Assembly: GCA_003116975.1 (NCBI GenBank) | Contig: BGKB01000030.1 | Coordinates: forward strand, 189,399-253,398 | DNA: 64,000 nt | Direction: 5' to 3' | Source of the DNA: Aurantiochytrium sp. KH105 | Taxonomy: Eukaryota; Sar; Bigyra; Thraustochytrida; Thraustochytriidae | Shown: positions 10,185 through 20,114 of the stretch, in pieces | Layout of the letters: each line of letters begins with the position of its first letter | Position numbering within the stretch: position 1 is the stretch's first letter | Notes under the pieces: generated by a model | The model's database searches: none | The model's input: only the letters and a program-made list of their open reading frames with translations | What the model was told of the DNA's origin: nothing | Translations under genes and position numbers: made by a program

Positions 10185-13100
10185 TTACTCCGCTGCCGGC
10201 GAAGATGGACTGTACGCCGGAGACGCCGGAGAGTACGCCGGCGAAGCCGGGCTGTAGGCGGCACCATGATCACCTCTGCCCATCGGACCAGCAGCCGGCG
10301 AGCTTGGCGAATACGCAGGGCTCGCAGGCGAGTACGCCGCTGCTGGCGAGCTCGGGCTATAAGCCTGCGCCGGGGAGCTCGGACTATAAGCCTGCGCCGG
10401 GGAGCTCGGGCTGTAAGCCTGCGCCGGGGAGCTTGGGCTGTACGCTTGCGCCGGAGAGCTCGGGCTGTAGGCCTGAGCCGGAGAGCTCGGGCTGTAGGCC
10501 GCAGCTGGCGAGCTCGGGCTGTAGGCCGCTGCGGGTGAGCTCGGGCCGTAGGCCGCCGCAGGGGAGCTCGGGCTGTATGCAGCAGCAGGGGAGCTCGGGC
10601 TGTATGCAGCAGCAGGGGAGCTCGGGCTGTAAGCCGCAGCTGGGCTCGAGGGCGAGTACCCAGGAGATGCGGCGTTGCCGGATCCATACATTGGCGAAGT
10701 AGGCGAACTCGGGTTGTATCCGGGACTTGCTGGGCTGTACGCCGGGGACGAAGGCGAAAAGGCTCCACCCGCGTTGTAGCCCGGAGACTGCGCACCCGCA
10801 GAGCTCATCCGGTTGTACGAAGGAGAGGCCCCTGCCGCAGGCGACTGCGGCTGGTACGCCGGCGACGCCGGCGAGTACGGCGAGCTTGGTGTAAAGGCCG
10901 GAGAGGCGGGACCGCCACCCGGACCAGGCGAGAACCCAGCGTCTCCAGCAGGCGAAAAGGGCGCGTAGGCGCCGGGACTCATCGTCGGACTAAATGCGCC
11001 AGCAAGTGGGGTAGCCATTGCGTTCGAAGGACCAAGGTGCGGGTCTCGTGCCACCTCCTGCGCCAGTTCCTCTTCGGCATCGACCTCGATGGCGTCCTTG
11101 AGCATCTCCTCATCAATGTAGAGGTCAAAGGCACCGGTACCGATGGGCGCAAGCTGACCAAGCATGATGTTCTCCGAAACAGCAGCAAGAGGATCGCACT
11201 CCGAAAAGGCAGCAGCGTCCATGAGAAGCTCGACGGTCTCCTCAAAGGAGCAACGCTGCAACGGTCCGGAACCATTGCGGTTGATGCCATGGCGAGTGAC
11301 AGGCTGCAGCTCACCACGCGCTGCCATAACATCCACCAGCATTGAAAGATGGCGGTAGTTCACGTAACTACCATCGAAGGAAATGACTGCGCGAATTTCG
11401 TTGAGCAGCGAGCGGCGAAGCGCCTCGGCACCTAGCACTTGCCAGATCTCAATGCAGTGGTTCGAGACGGTGCGCTTGTGGTCCACGCCTGGCTGGGCGA
11501 GAATGGCCAAAAGGTTCGTTCCGTCCGTATCGAGCACCCATTCCTTCTTGTCGTACTCTGCGCCGGTCTCCGGGTCCCAGCCCTTGGCCTTGTCAAACTC
11601 GCGCACAAAGCACTTTTTGATGTTCGGGATACCCCGCAGACGCAGGTTGTCGAGCAGTTCTGTTTCGAGGCGACGCAGAAAGATGAACTCGTCCATGCCG
11701 TAAAGTTTTTCGTCCTCCACGACCTGTGCCTGAGCCTCGCCGTCCTCCCCACCGGCTCCCTCGCCCTCCTTTCCGGGCGCGGCGCCACCCACGTTATCGC
11801 GAACGACTCGGATGTGCACCACGCACTCGTCACTGTTGTCATCGTTGGCAATACAATGCAGGGTGTCTCCAAAGTCGGCGTGAATGGTCTTGATGAGCTC
11901 CGAGTTGGAAATTTTCTTGAAGCGCATAATCTTCTTCTCGGCAACGATGCGCAGCAGCCAGGGCGAAAGCTGGTCCTGGCGCACGTTGTCCTCTCCATCC
12001 TCAATCTCCCAGTAGCCGCTCACAAAGCTGTAATCCTCCTCGACAACAGTCTCTTCCGGCTTGGGGTCAAAGATGATGCTTGTCTCCACTGCAAGCTCGC
12101 GGAGGCGCGTAAATTCGAGTCGCGACATGACTTCGGATGCTCGCGCCTCCGTGTTGCGATGTTCCTCATCGAGATAGACAGTGACGGAGGGCGTCTTGAC
12201 GTTCTTGGCGCCGTTGATCACCTCCTTGAGACGGGGCACACCCAGCGTGACGTTTTTGGCCGAGACACCGGCAAAGTGAAAGGTGTTGAGCGTCATCTGG
12301 GTCGCCGGCTCACCGATGGACTGCGCGGCCAAAACACCACACATTTCACCCGGATTGACCATCGACTTGAAGAAGCGCGACTCGATCTGGCCAATGAGAC
12401 TTTTGAAGGCGTCCTTCGTAAGACGGTGACGCACAAGAATGACTTTGGATGCCAGGGAGCTGCGAATGAGGATCTTGATGAGCTTGGTGGCGTTGTCCTG
12501 CGCCTCGCGCGAGAGCGGATCTTCACCAAGCACGACGACGAGGCGATCGCAGAGGGCGCTCACCTCGTGCACAATGTCGCAGGGGTCAAGATCCGAAGTA
12601 CGGTTCTTGTCGATGCGATACGTGTGCGACACATTCCAGATCATGCGCGCAATGTTCACAGGGAGGTGGAGCTTGTCCTCCACGGACATGACGCCACCGG
12701 GCTCGCGCTCTGAGGCCACGAGACGCAGGAGCGCCTGATCGCGGCGCAGCTGTTCCGCCTCTTCATTGAGGATCTGCATGGCCTCCGGATTGTGGCGGAG
12801 CTTGTGCAGAATGTTGGGCATCAGGTACTGCTTGCCTCGGAACATGCCAAAGTCCGCGTCGTCCACGCGGTACACATACGTCTCCTCGAACTCGCGCTTG
12901 CTCTTGCGCAAAAGGTCAAAGACTTGGGTCTCTACGAAGGCACCGTCCATGCCATCTTCTCCGTAGAGGAATTGGATAATGTCGCCGCGGCCATTGCGGA
13001 CGGTGCCATCGTAGCGAACGCTGAGATCCTCCAGAGCCTTGACGAGGCGACGTTGAATGTATCCGGTTTCGGCAGTCTTACAGGCCGTATCAATGAGACC

Positions 13101-15581
13101 CTCGCGACCGCCCATGGCGTGAAAGTAGAACTCCTGCGGCGACAGGCCTTTGAGGTAGGAATTCTCCACAAAGCCGCGCGACTCGGGGCCGAGATCGTCC
13201 TTGTAAAAATGCGGGAGCGTGCGGTACCTGAAGCCAAAGGGAATGCGCTGGCCTTCCACGTTCTGCTGCCCGACGCAGCCCATAATCTGGGAGATGTTAA
13301 TGAAACTGCCCTTGGAGCCAGAAGTCACAGTGGCCTTGAAGTTGTTCTCGGCCGTGAGCGACTTGACGGACTCCTTACCGGCGTTATCACGCGCCTCGTT
13401 CAGACAAATGTTCACATGGTCCTCGAAACTTTCCTGCATGGTGCGACCGGGCTGCACCTTGAGCATACCGCGCTGACCCTGCTTGACGAGATCGGCGACC
13501 TTGAGCTTGGCCGCCTCGAGGACATCACGCACCTTGGCAAGAGTCGCATCATCGGCGACGGTATCGCCGACGCCAACGGTGAATCCATGGTGCAGAATAA
13601 AGTGGTTACTCAGCTTCTGAATCTGGTTCATGAGCACGCGGGTGACCTCAGGGCCCATCTCGTTAAAGCAGGTGTGGATCAGGCCACCCTGCTTGGCGCC
13701 AAGTGTGGACTTGTCGATAATGCCCGTAATGATCTCGCCGTTTTGGATAAGCACCGCGGTGTCCTCGGGGTTCAAATCACGCGGGAATTTTTCCGACTTG
13801 TCGTGGCCGTTGGCCTTGGCGCTGAGGTTGATACCCGCGGGGACGATGGAGCTGAAGACCTGCTTGCCGGTCCAGAGAGCGTGGTAACTGCCGGCGCGAG
13901 TCTTGTCCGGAACCATGACGGCGGGAATGGGCACGTTGCCGTCAAAGTCTTCGACCCACATGAGCAGATTGAAAAGCTCGTTCTGATTGAGAAAAATGTC
14001 GCGGCGTGTCATGCGCCACGAACTAAGCAGAGAATCCTGCACAATACCCATGACGGGACGATTACTCTGCGGCGAGACAATCACCTTGTTGACCATCATA
14101 TTTGTCTCCGCCTCGGCGCGCGCTGTGAGACCCTGGGGCACGTGCAAGTTCATCTCATCGCCATCAAAGTCAGCGTTGTACGGAGAAGTCACACTGAGGT
14201 TCATGCGAAAGGTTGACCAGTACATGACGCGCACGCGATGGCCCATGATACTCATCTTGTGCAGCGAAGGCTGGCGATTGAAGAGCACGACGTCGTCGTT
14301 CGCCAAGTGACGCTCCACGATCCAGCCCTTTTTCAGCATCACCTCATTCGGGTCGCTATAACGCAAATCCATCTTCAGACCCTGATCGTTGATGATGTAG
14401 CGCGCTCCCGGGTGCTTGTCGGGTCCGTTGCGCACGAGGTTCTTGAGGCGTTCGAGGTTGAAGGCCGTGACGCGTTCTGGGACGGTCAGGTTGAGCGCAA
14501 TGGAGCGCGGCACACCGACCTGGTCGATACTCAGGTTGGGATCTGCCGTAATGACGGTACGCGCGGAAAAGTCGACACGCTTTCCCATAAGATTGCCGCG
14601 CACGCGGCCCTCCTTGCCGACGAGGCGCTGGCGCAGCGTCTTAAGCGGCTTGCCACTCTTCTGGCTGGCTTGTGCCTGGTACGGCAGCTGATTGTCCACA
14701 AAGGTGGCGCAGTGGTATTGCAGAACCTTGATGTACTGCTCGAGAACGTGGTCTGCATCACCGTTACGCTCGCAATGCAGGACAGCGAGATTGGCCTTGA
14801 CAATGTCGCTCAGCTTGTGAGTCAGATCATCTTCACAGCGCGCAGCGCCGCCCATGCTCACGCTGGGGCGGACCTGAGGAGGCGGGACCGGAAGCACTTG
14901 CAAAATGAGCCACGAAGGATGGCACCACTTGGGGTTGAGTCCAAGAATGCGCGCATCCTCGTCTGAGATCTTCTTGAGGATCTCGAGCGCCTGTGCAGCG
15001 GTGAGAACCTGCTGCGTCTCGCCTGTGCCGGGGATCTGCTCCTTGTTGGTCTTCTCGCCAAAGTTCATGACAATCCGGAGACCATCCTTGCGGTAACGAG
15101 GCTGCGGGAGATTGGACCGCGGGCAGGTCGTAAAGCGCACGGACATTTTGCTCAGGGCACCAAGACGGTTTTTGCCCTCGAGAAGCTGCAGCTTGTCCCA
15201 GGCCACCACGTCTTCATCGCGCGTGAAAAGGACGCCGCCATCGTAAAAGGAGACGCAACGCAGGATGGCCAGCACGGTATTGAGAAATCCCACATGGTAC
15301 ACGGGTCTCGCCAGCTCAATGTGACCAAAGTAGCCAGGATGGTTGTTGTCACCAACCGCTGAGCCCATACGCGGGTCATTTACGCCGCCACGAACAGGCT
15401 CGCCGTCGCGATACGTCTCGTGCGACGTCACGCCGGCGGGAATAGGTCTCTCGTTCCGCACGACCAACTTTTGCGTCACCGAGTAGCCCTTGAGCTCTTC
15501 GGGGGACATGACGCTAAACTGGACGCGGTCGATGCGCTTCCACGGCACCGACGAAAACGGGAACATGTGAGCGGTCGACAT
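10185..15581 (-). CDS. RPB1: RNA polymerase II largest subunit RPB1
   Basis: 1798 aa in one exon. All core blocks are recognisable: RNLMGKRVDFSARTVI, the catalytic NADFDGDEMN with metal-binding Asp471/473/475, FIYGEDGMD-like and HAMGGREGLIDTA segments, and the trigger loop TLNTFHFAG with His1102. The residue 1530-1798 tail is the C-terminal domain that recruits processing factors when phosphorylated. It is atypical: 12 consecutive nine-residue units of YSPSSPA plus AA or QA, flanked by a few heptads, with no Thr4 and no Ser7. The clamp-core zinc cysteines expected near residues 60-170 are absent; only the HPGYFGHIEL part of that block is kept. The start is Met1 at 15581, with Met6 (15566) as an alternative. 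It works in the nucleus in the 12-subunit Pol II. Identity is certain; the unusual ends are discussed as findings. Confidence 0.98.
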   Translation of the reverse strand: MSTAHMFPFSSVPWKRIDRVQFSVMSPEELKGYSVTQKLVVRNERPIPAGVTSHETYRDGEPVRGGVNDPRMGSAVGDNNHPGYFGHIELARPVYHVGFLNTVLAILRCVSFYDGGVLFTRDEDVVAWDKLQLLEGKNRLGALSKMSVRFTTCPRSNLPQPRYRKDGLRIVMNFGEKTNKEQIPGTGETQQVLTAAQALEILKKISDEDARILGLNPKWCHPSWLILQVLPVPPPQVRPSVSMGGAARCEDDLTHKLSDIVKANLAVLHCERNGDADHVLEQYIKVLQYHCATFVDNQLPYQAQASQKSGKPLKTLRQRLVGKEGRVRGNLMGKRVDFSARTVITADPNLSIDQVGVPRSIALNLTVPERVTAFNLERLKNLVRNGPDKHPGARYIINDQGLKMDLRYSDPNEVMLKKGWIVERHLANDDVVLFNRQPSLHKMSIMGHRVRVMYWSTFRMNLSVTSPYNADFDGDEMNLHVPQGLTARAEAETNMMVNKVIVSPQSNRPVMGIVQDSLLSSWRMTRRDIFLNQNELFNLLMWVEDFDGNVPIPAVMVPDKTRAGSYHALWTGKQVFSSIVPAGINLSAKANGHDKSEKFPRDLNPEDTAVLIQNGEIITGIIDKSTLGAKQGGLIHTCFNEMGPEVTRVLMNQIQKLSNHFILHHGFTVGVGDTVADDATLAKVRDVLEAAKLKVADLVKQGQRGMLKVQPGRTMQESFEDHVNICLNEARDNAGKESVKSLTAENNFKATVTSGSKGSFINISQIMGCVGQQNVEGQRIPFGFRYRTLPHFYKDDLGPESRGFVENSYLKGLSPQEFYFHAMGGREGLIDTACKTAETGYIQRRLVKALEDLSVRYDGTVRNGRGDIIQFLYGEDGMDGAFVETQVFDLLRKSKREFEETYVYRVDDADFGMFRGKQYLMPNILHKLRHNPEAMQILNEEAEQLRRDQALLRLVASEREPGGVMSVEDKLHLPVNIARMIWNVSHTYRIDKNRTSDLDPCDIVHEVSALCDRLVVVLGEDPLSREAQDNATKLIKILIRSSLASKVILVRHRLTKDAFKSLIGQIESRFFKSMVNPGEMCGVLAAQSIGEPATQMTLNTFHFAGVSAKNVTLGVPRLKEVINGAKNVKTPSVTVYLDEEHRNTEARASEVMSRLEFTRLRELAVETSIIFDPKPEETVVEEDYSFVSGYWEIEDGEDNVRQDQLSPWLLRIVAEKKIMRFKKISNSELIKTIHADFGDTLHCIANDDNSDECVVHIRVVRDNVGGAAPGKEGEGAGGEDGEAQAQVVEDEKLYGMDEFIFLRRLETELLDNLRLRGIPNIKKCFVREFDKAKGWDPETGAEYDKKEWVLDTDGTNLLAILAQPGVDHKRTVSNHCIEIWQVLGAEALRRSLLNEIRAVISFDGSYVNYRHLSMLVDVMAARGELQPVTRHGINRNGSGPLQRCSFEETVELLMDAAAFSECDPLAAVSENIMLGQLAPIGTGAFDLYIDEEMLKDAIEVDAEEELAQEVARDPHLGPSNAMATPLAGAFSPTMSPGAYAPFSPAGDAGFSPGPGGGPASPAFTPSSPYSPASPAYQPQSPAAGASPSYNRMSSAGAQSPGYNAGGAFSPSSPAYSPASPGYNPSSPTSPMYGSGNAASPGYSPSSPAAAYSPSSPAAAYSPSSPAAAYSPSSPAAAYGPSSPAAAYSPSSPAAAYSPSSPAQAYSPSSPAQAYSPSSPAQAYSPSSPAQAYSPSSPAQAYSPSSPAAAYSPASPAYSPSSPAAGPMGRGDHGAAYSPASPAYSPASPAYSPSSPAAE
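10335..10658 (-). repeat. 27-bp tandem repeat encoding nine-residue CTD units
   Basis: Twelve in-frame 27-base units encode residues 1642-1749 of RPB1. The unit protein is YSPSSPAAA (or AQA in five of them; one has YGPSSPAAA). Synonymous differences between units show that the array is not brand new. Confidence 0.95.
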
Positions 15582-16849
15582 GGTGCTCGGTCCTCGCTGT
15601 TCCTGCTCTTACCTCACTCGCTTCTTGCTTGCTCGCTTGCTTGCTTGCGCTGGTGTTTCTAGGTGCTGTGCTTTTTTGCACTGCTAAACGGGGCGCGCCA
15701 ACGGCGTGTGGACGCGGCTTTTCCGCGCTCGCGCGCTCGCGACGCGTAGGGGGAAGGGAGGCGTTCCTTCGCGGGCCTCGGAGACTTCAGCGGCGGGTGC
15801 CGCGCACGCGCGCGCGCAGCGAGAAGCTCGAGCGAGTGGCCGGGCGAGCGCGGCGTCCCTCGTGGGCGTCGCGCGCCCTGGCGCTGCTACGCCTGCCTCT
15901 CCAATGTCGCGCCGCGGGGGCGCTCGCGCGTGGGCGGTGCGGAGCGAGAGCGGGCGCGAACGCGAGAGCGACGCACCGCGCAGACGCGGGCGGCCTGCTG
16001 CCGGCCTGCGTGCGCGGGCGGGCGGGCGGGCGTACTCGCGCGCGCTCTGCCCGGATCGGCGAAGCGGGTTTGATTTGATTTGATTTGATTTGAATTGATT
16101 TTTTATTTTATTTCTCTCTGTCTCTCTCTCTCCTTCTCTCTTGTGCGGCATCGGAGAGTGCAACACGGAAGAACCGGCACGGAACAGGCACAGAACCCGG
16201 TCTTGGGTATAGCCAGGCGCAGCGTGTCATTATCAGCGACCGCGTTACGGAAAAGGAAAGGAAAAGACCACGGAAAATCAGGGTGGAGATCTGTTCTTTG
16301 TGTTGCCGGTAACGAGGAAAGGAAAATGATCATTGCAAGTTGCGGGTGGAAGACAAGACTTGCGATTGGAGACAGAGCTCTCGGAAAAGGCCAACGCATG
16401 CCTCGGAGACTGGACGTTGCGACCCAGCAAACGTTTTGATATATTTTTAAAAAATTAAAACTCGCTGTCCTGATTTGCGCTGAGCAGCGCATTTATTTTT
16501 CTTTTATTCGTTTATTCGGCCCGACGGGGCATAGAATTTTAGTAATAAAAAATTACCCCACCAATAAATACTTCAATGCAAGCGCCTTGCAGTTTCTCAA
16601 TTTCTTTGGGTGGCAGGTACTACCCGCGTGCCTACTTTAGCGCAGGAAAAGGGCAGCAGATGGTGCAATTTACAATCCGTCTTCCATTGCAAAATAACTT
16701 GAACTTTTACACCATGCAGCTTGTGCAGTAGCTACAGAGTATACGCCCCAATTTCTTTATATTTATCTTCCCATTATTCGAAGTGTCCTTCTTGAGGCGT
16801 GAGTGTTTGGTGTGTGTTTGTTTCGTCGATTATTGTCGGATTGGAGGGC
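15582..16849. other. RPB1 upstream region
   Basis: No supported gene. It holds a TTGC-rich run near 15628-15652 in the RPB1 leader, a very GC-rich CG-repeat section (15700-16060), a TTTGA pentanucleotide run at 16069-16100 and an AT-rich section (16430-16780) that is probably the 3' flank of the next minus-strand gene. Confidence 0.6.
16069..16100. repeat. TTTGA pentanucleotide repeat
   Basis: About five TTTGA units and a variant, some 490 bases upstream of the RPB1 start. Confidence 0.85.
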
Positions 16850-17434
16850 TCATGCTGGATACGTGGAAAACACTGCAGAAGCAGATTTGGGGATGAGCCA
16901 TGGGGAAGAACGTTGTACCGCGCCTGTGGATTGATTGCGGCAGAGTCCTCGGCCAAGCTCGTCATCCTCATCATCGCCAAGCGAATATTCTGCAATCGAT
17001 CGAGGCGGGGGATTCCCTGGTCCGAGGAGCTTGAGCGGTTCAAAAGTGTCGCCATTCCGAACAGCATACCATGGTTTGAGCTTGCGCTTACTCTTTCGTT
17101 TCTCGCCAGGAGGAGCGTTCTCCAAAAAAGTGTTGTCACGACTGTTATTCTTAATCACCGGCCAGAGCGAGCGTCCATCGAGGTCAAAATCCTTTCCATT
17201 TGGCGCAGGTTCTCCAGCCTTCAAGTCGAACTTGTCGAACCACGCAGTGTTGATAGAAGGGTTCCATGGCGCCGGATGCTTGGCGCCTCTGTTTTTCGGC
17301 GCGCGTTTCTCCTGTTCGCGTTTTTGCGTCGCGCGAAGTAGTTTCTCTTGTCGAGCCGCCACGAGACCAGCCCTCTGCTGGCGTAGCGTCTCGAGCAAGT
17401 CTTCCACGGACACAGACTTTTGCATGGTTGCCAC
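16850..17434 (-). CDS. Hypothetical 194-aa basic/acidic protein
   Basis: I do not recognise the family. The protein opens with a Gln/Arg/Lys-rich likely helix (about 8-50), has a motif-like middle (NTAWFDKFDLKAGEP, DLDGRSLWPVIKNNS), a basic patch GEKRKSKRKLKPWY near 110-125 and an acidic LGDDEDDELG segment near 155. No signal peptide or membrane segment is seen. The mixed charged composition and Trp/Tyr content look like real protein, whereas overlapping frames on the other strand look like shadows. The start could be Met1 (17434) or Met4 (17425). It is divergent from the GT8 gene with 259 bases between them, which may be a shared promoter region. Confidence 0.55.
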   Translation of the reverse strand: MATMQKSVSVEDLLETLRQQRAGLVAARQEKLLRATQKREQEKRAPKNRGAKHPAPWNPSINTAWFDKFDLKAGEPAPNGKDFDLDGRSLWPVIKNNSRDNTFLENAPPGEKRKSKRKLKPWYAVRNGDTFEPLKLLGPGNPPPRSIAEYSLGDDEDDELGRGLCRNQSTGAVQRSSPWLIPKSASAVFSTYPA

Positions 17435-17693
17435 GCGCTCTCTGCGTTCAGGACACCTACGTTATCGCCTGATCTGCCTGCGCGTGCTTCGCACCAAAAT
17501 TAAATTCTCGTTCTGATGACGTCTTGCAGCACCGGATCAGTACACACTCTTAGTTTGGCGGGAGGGGGGCACTTGGCAACGATTTTGCTCGCTTTTCCGT
17601 GACTACAATAATGAAAATGACGAGTATTATCTATGGAGGTAATTCTCACTCACCTAAACTGACCCTTGCCTTACTCGTCACCTTGAGTTCAAC

Positions 17694-17992
17694 TTGCCAC
17701 CTAACAGTGAATCATCGACGTGGGATTGCCCGCGCGAGGGTGACTGTCTCGCGCGGGCAAACGTAGCGCACGGACTGACCGTGAACATGTCCTTTTCTGT
17801 TGGCGTTGGTCCGTGTTGGGATGGCGTGACGTCAAGAAAGTTGCATTGGCTCAGGGTGGCACACGCCGGCGAACCTGAAACTGAAAGATTTACAGAATGC
17901 GAAAAGAGAGAGAACAGACCACGGCAATGGCCAGGGCTTGGCAACGACAAAAGCTCGACACGCTGTGTCGAGGCGACGATGCATGCCGATGC

Positions 17993-18065
<73 letters not shown>

Positions 18066-18965
18066 GCGACATGCGCTCAAGGTGGCGACGAGAGCGTCGA
18101 GGAGTCGCAACAAACAAAGCCTGAAAACCTCACTGTTGTCGTGCCACGCAGCGCAGATGATACCAAGAGCGAAGGCGAAGCCCGAGGACGCGGCGAGAGG
18201 CCATGCGAGCAAGCAAAGCCGGTGGCAGTCGGGACGCTGCTCACAGATGACTCCTTCCTTCCAGGCGCGACGGCGCTCTTGAAGAGCTTGCGTGTGCACA
18301 ACAAGGATATTTTGGAGAACCTTGTATGCCTTTGCGTCGTCGTGACGCCGCAGGTGTCGAGAACAAGCAAGCACATTTTGCGACGGCGTCTGGGAGCCCA
18401 AATTATCGAGGCAGAAAGCATTGCGAATGCTTTTACGACGCACGTGCAAGGGTGGGACGCTGCAGGTCTAAGTAAATTACGACTTTGGACGCTCACGCAA
18501 TTCAGCCGCTTTATCTACATTGATGCTGACTGCGTAGTGACGGGGTCCATCCAGGACCTTTATGCAGTCGAGTTGGGCCCGTACGGGCTTGCCGCAGCGC
18601 CAGACATCGTTCCTCCAGACCGATTCAATGCTGGTGTTCTGGTATTGCGTCCTGATCAGAGTGTCTTTGCGAAAATGCAGCAGGCTTTGGAGCAGGGGAC
18701 GTTCACGAGCTACGATGGTGGAGACACGGGTTTTCTCAATGCTTTTTACTCAGACTGGTACCAGTGGCCCAAAGCCAATCGGCTTGGGTTTCGATATAAT
18801 GCTCAGCGTCTCGCGTGGCACTTGACGCGCTCGGTGCCATCGTATTGGATCACAGTCAATCCCTGTATTATTCATTATTCGTCAACGCCCAAGCCGTGGG
18901 ACCCGGGTGCAAACAAGGGAGGGGAATTGGAGTCGATGTGGTGGCAATACTATATCAAATCTTGA
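17694..18965 (+). CDS. Glycosyltransferase family 8 (glycogenin/galactinol synthase-like)
   Basis: The C-terminal 250 residues form a GT8 domain: VAVGTLLTDDSFLPGATALLKSL from about residue 172, a KLRLWTL helix, and the metal-binding DxD in YIDADC (Asp277/Asp279). A FNAGVLVLRP block, DGGDTGFLNAF and a C-terminal HYSSTPKPWDP follow. Enzymes of this group use UDP-sugars and retain anomeric configuration; products range from self-glucosylated primers to galactinol, and the acceptor here is unknown. The N-terminal 170 residues are low complexity, with a polySer tract at about 101-124 encoded by AGC repeats. The start is uncertain: Met at 17694, 17787 or 17979 all keep the domain intact. No signal peptide or transmembrane helix is clear, which favours a cytosolic enzyme. 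Confidence 0.85.
17994..18065. repeat. AGC/CAG microsatellite inside the GT8 gene
   Basis: About 23-24 AGC units, read in frame as polySer if translation starts upstream of 17994. Confidence 0.95.
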
Positions 18966-19217
18966 GGAGGATAGAAGGAAAGAGAGACAGAGAGCGAGCG
19001 AGAGAAAAGAAAGAAAGAACCAAAAGAGAAAGTGGATCAAGTTGAGAAAACGGTGGAGGAAAAGCAGATCGCGGAGGAGATGACTTCTAATGCTTGCTTC
19101 AAGCAAATACTAGTTTTATCCTTGAAAGTTATGCTGTCTCGAGCCATACATGATGTTGAACGGCTGTTGCTGTTGTTGCTCAAATTGTTGTTGTTCTTGC
19201 TTTTGCTGGAATTGTAA

Positions 19218-20028
19218 TTAAAATTGTTGCTGTTGCTGTTGATGATGTTGCGGCTGTTGCTGCTGCTGCTGTTGATTCAAATTTAGTGTGCCTGGAGATG
19301 ATGAAACAACTGATGCCCATGTAGGATTTTCACTTGAAGAGAAAGATCCCACGGCTCTGCCTGCGGCGCCCGGAGCGATGCTTGGTGCCTGGAACTGGGC
19401 CAGCCCCTGGCCTTGTCCCATTCCCTGCCCGCCCTGCCCCTGCGCGCCGAGGGTCTCATACGCCCCCATTCCAGTGTTCACGGCTGAAAAGGATGGAGAT
19501 TGGTACTGCTGTTGTTGCCGATGCTCAAAGGGAGCAGACGCTGCATTCCATTCCTGCGAAAAGCGCATGGAACCCATTTGCGGCGTCACTGAAGATGCCG
19601 AAAAGGACCTTTGCGAATTGGCCGCGTGAGGCTGTTCGCCCATGCGAGCGCTTGCCGAGGCTCCGGTGCCGGCGGCCGGGTTTGATGATGGCACCACCTT
19701 CTGCCCCCCTCCGTCAACGGGTCCGGAAACATGAGCTTGTTGCGGCGGCTGTTGCGGCGGCTGTTGCGGCTGCGTGCTGACCACAGAAGCGGGCACAGGC
19801 CCCACGTGAAAGCCCCCCTGCTGGTGCTGGTGCTGGTGCTGGTGCTGGAAGGCCTGCTGCTGGTGCTGCTGGTGCATGGCAGAAATAAAGTGTGGCTGTT
19901 GCTGCTCAGGGATCACAAAGGCCTGGCCAGGCGCGACAAAGGGCATGCCAGGATGCGGGAAAGCGTTTGGAGGAAAGGTCATGAATGCCTGCTGTGGCGC
20001 TGCTTGTGGAAACATCCAGTGCTGCTGT

Positions 20029-20114
<86 letters not shown>

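Noticed and set aside
12792-14216. Open + strand frame of 474 codons opposite RPB1
   Set aside because: Antisense shadow of conserved RPB1 sequence, same cause as the FAS antisense frame.
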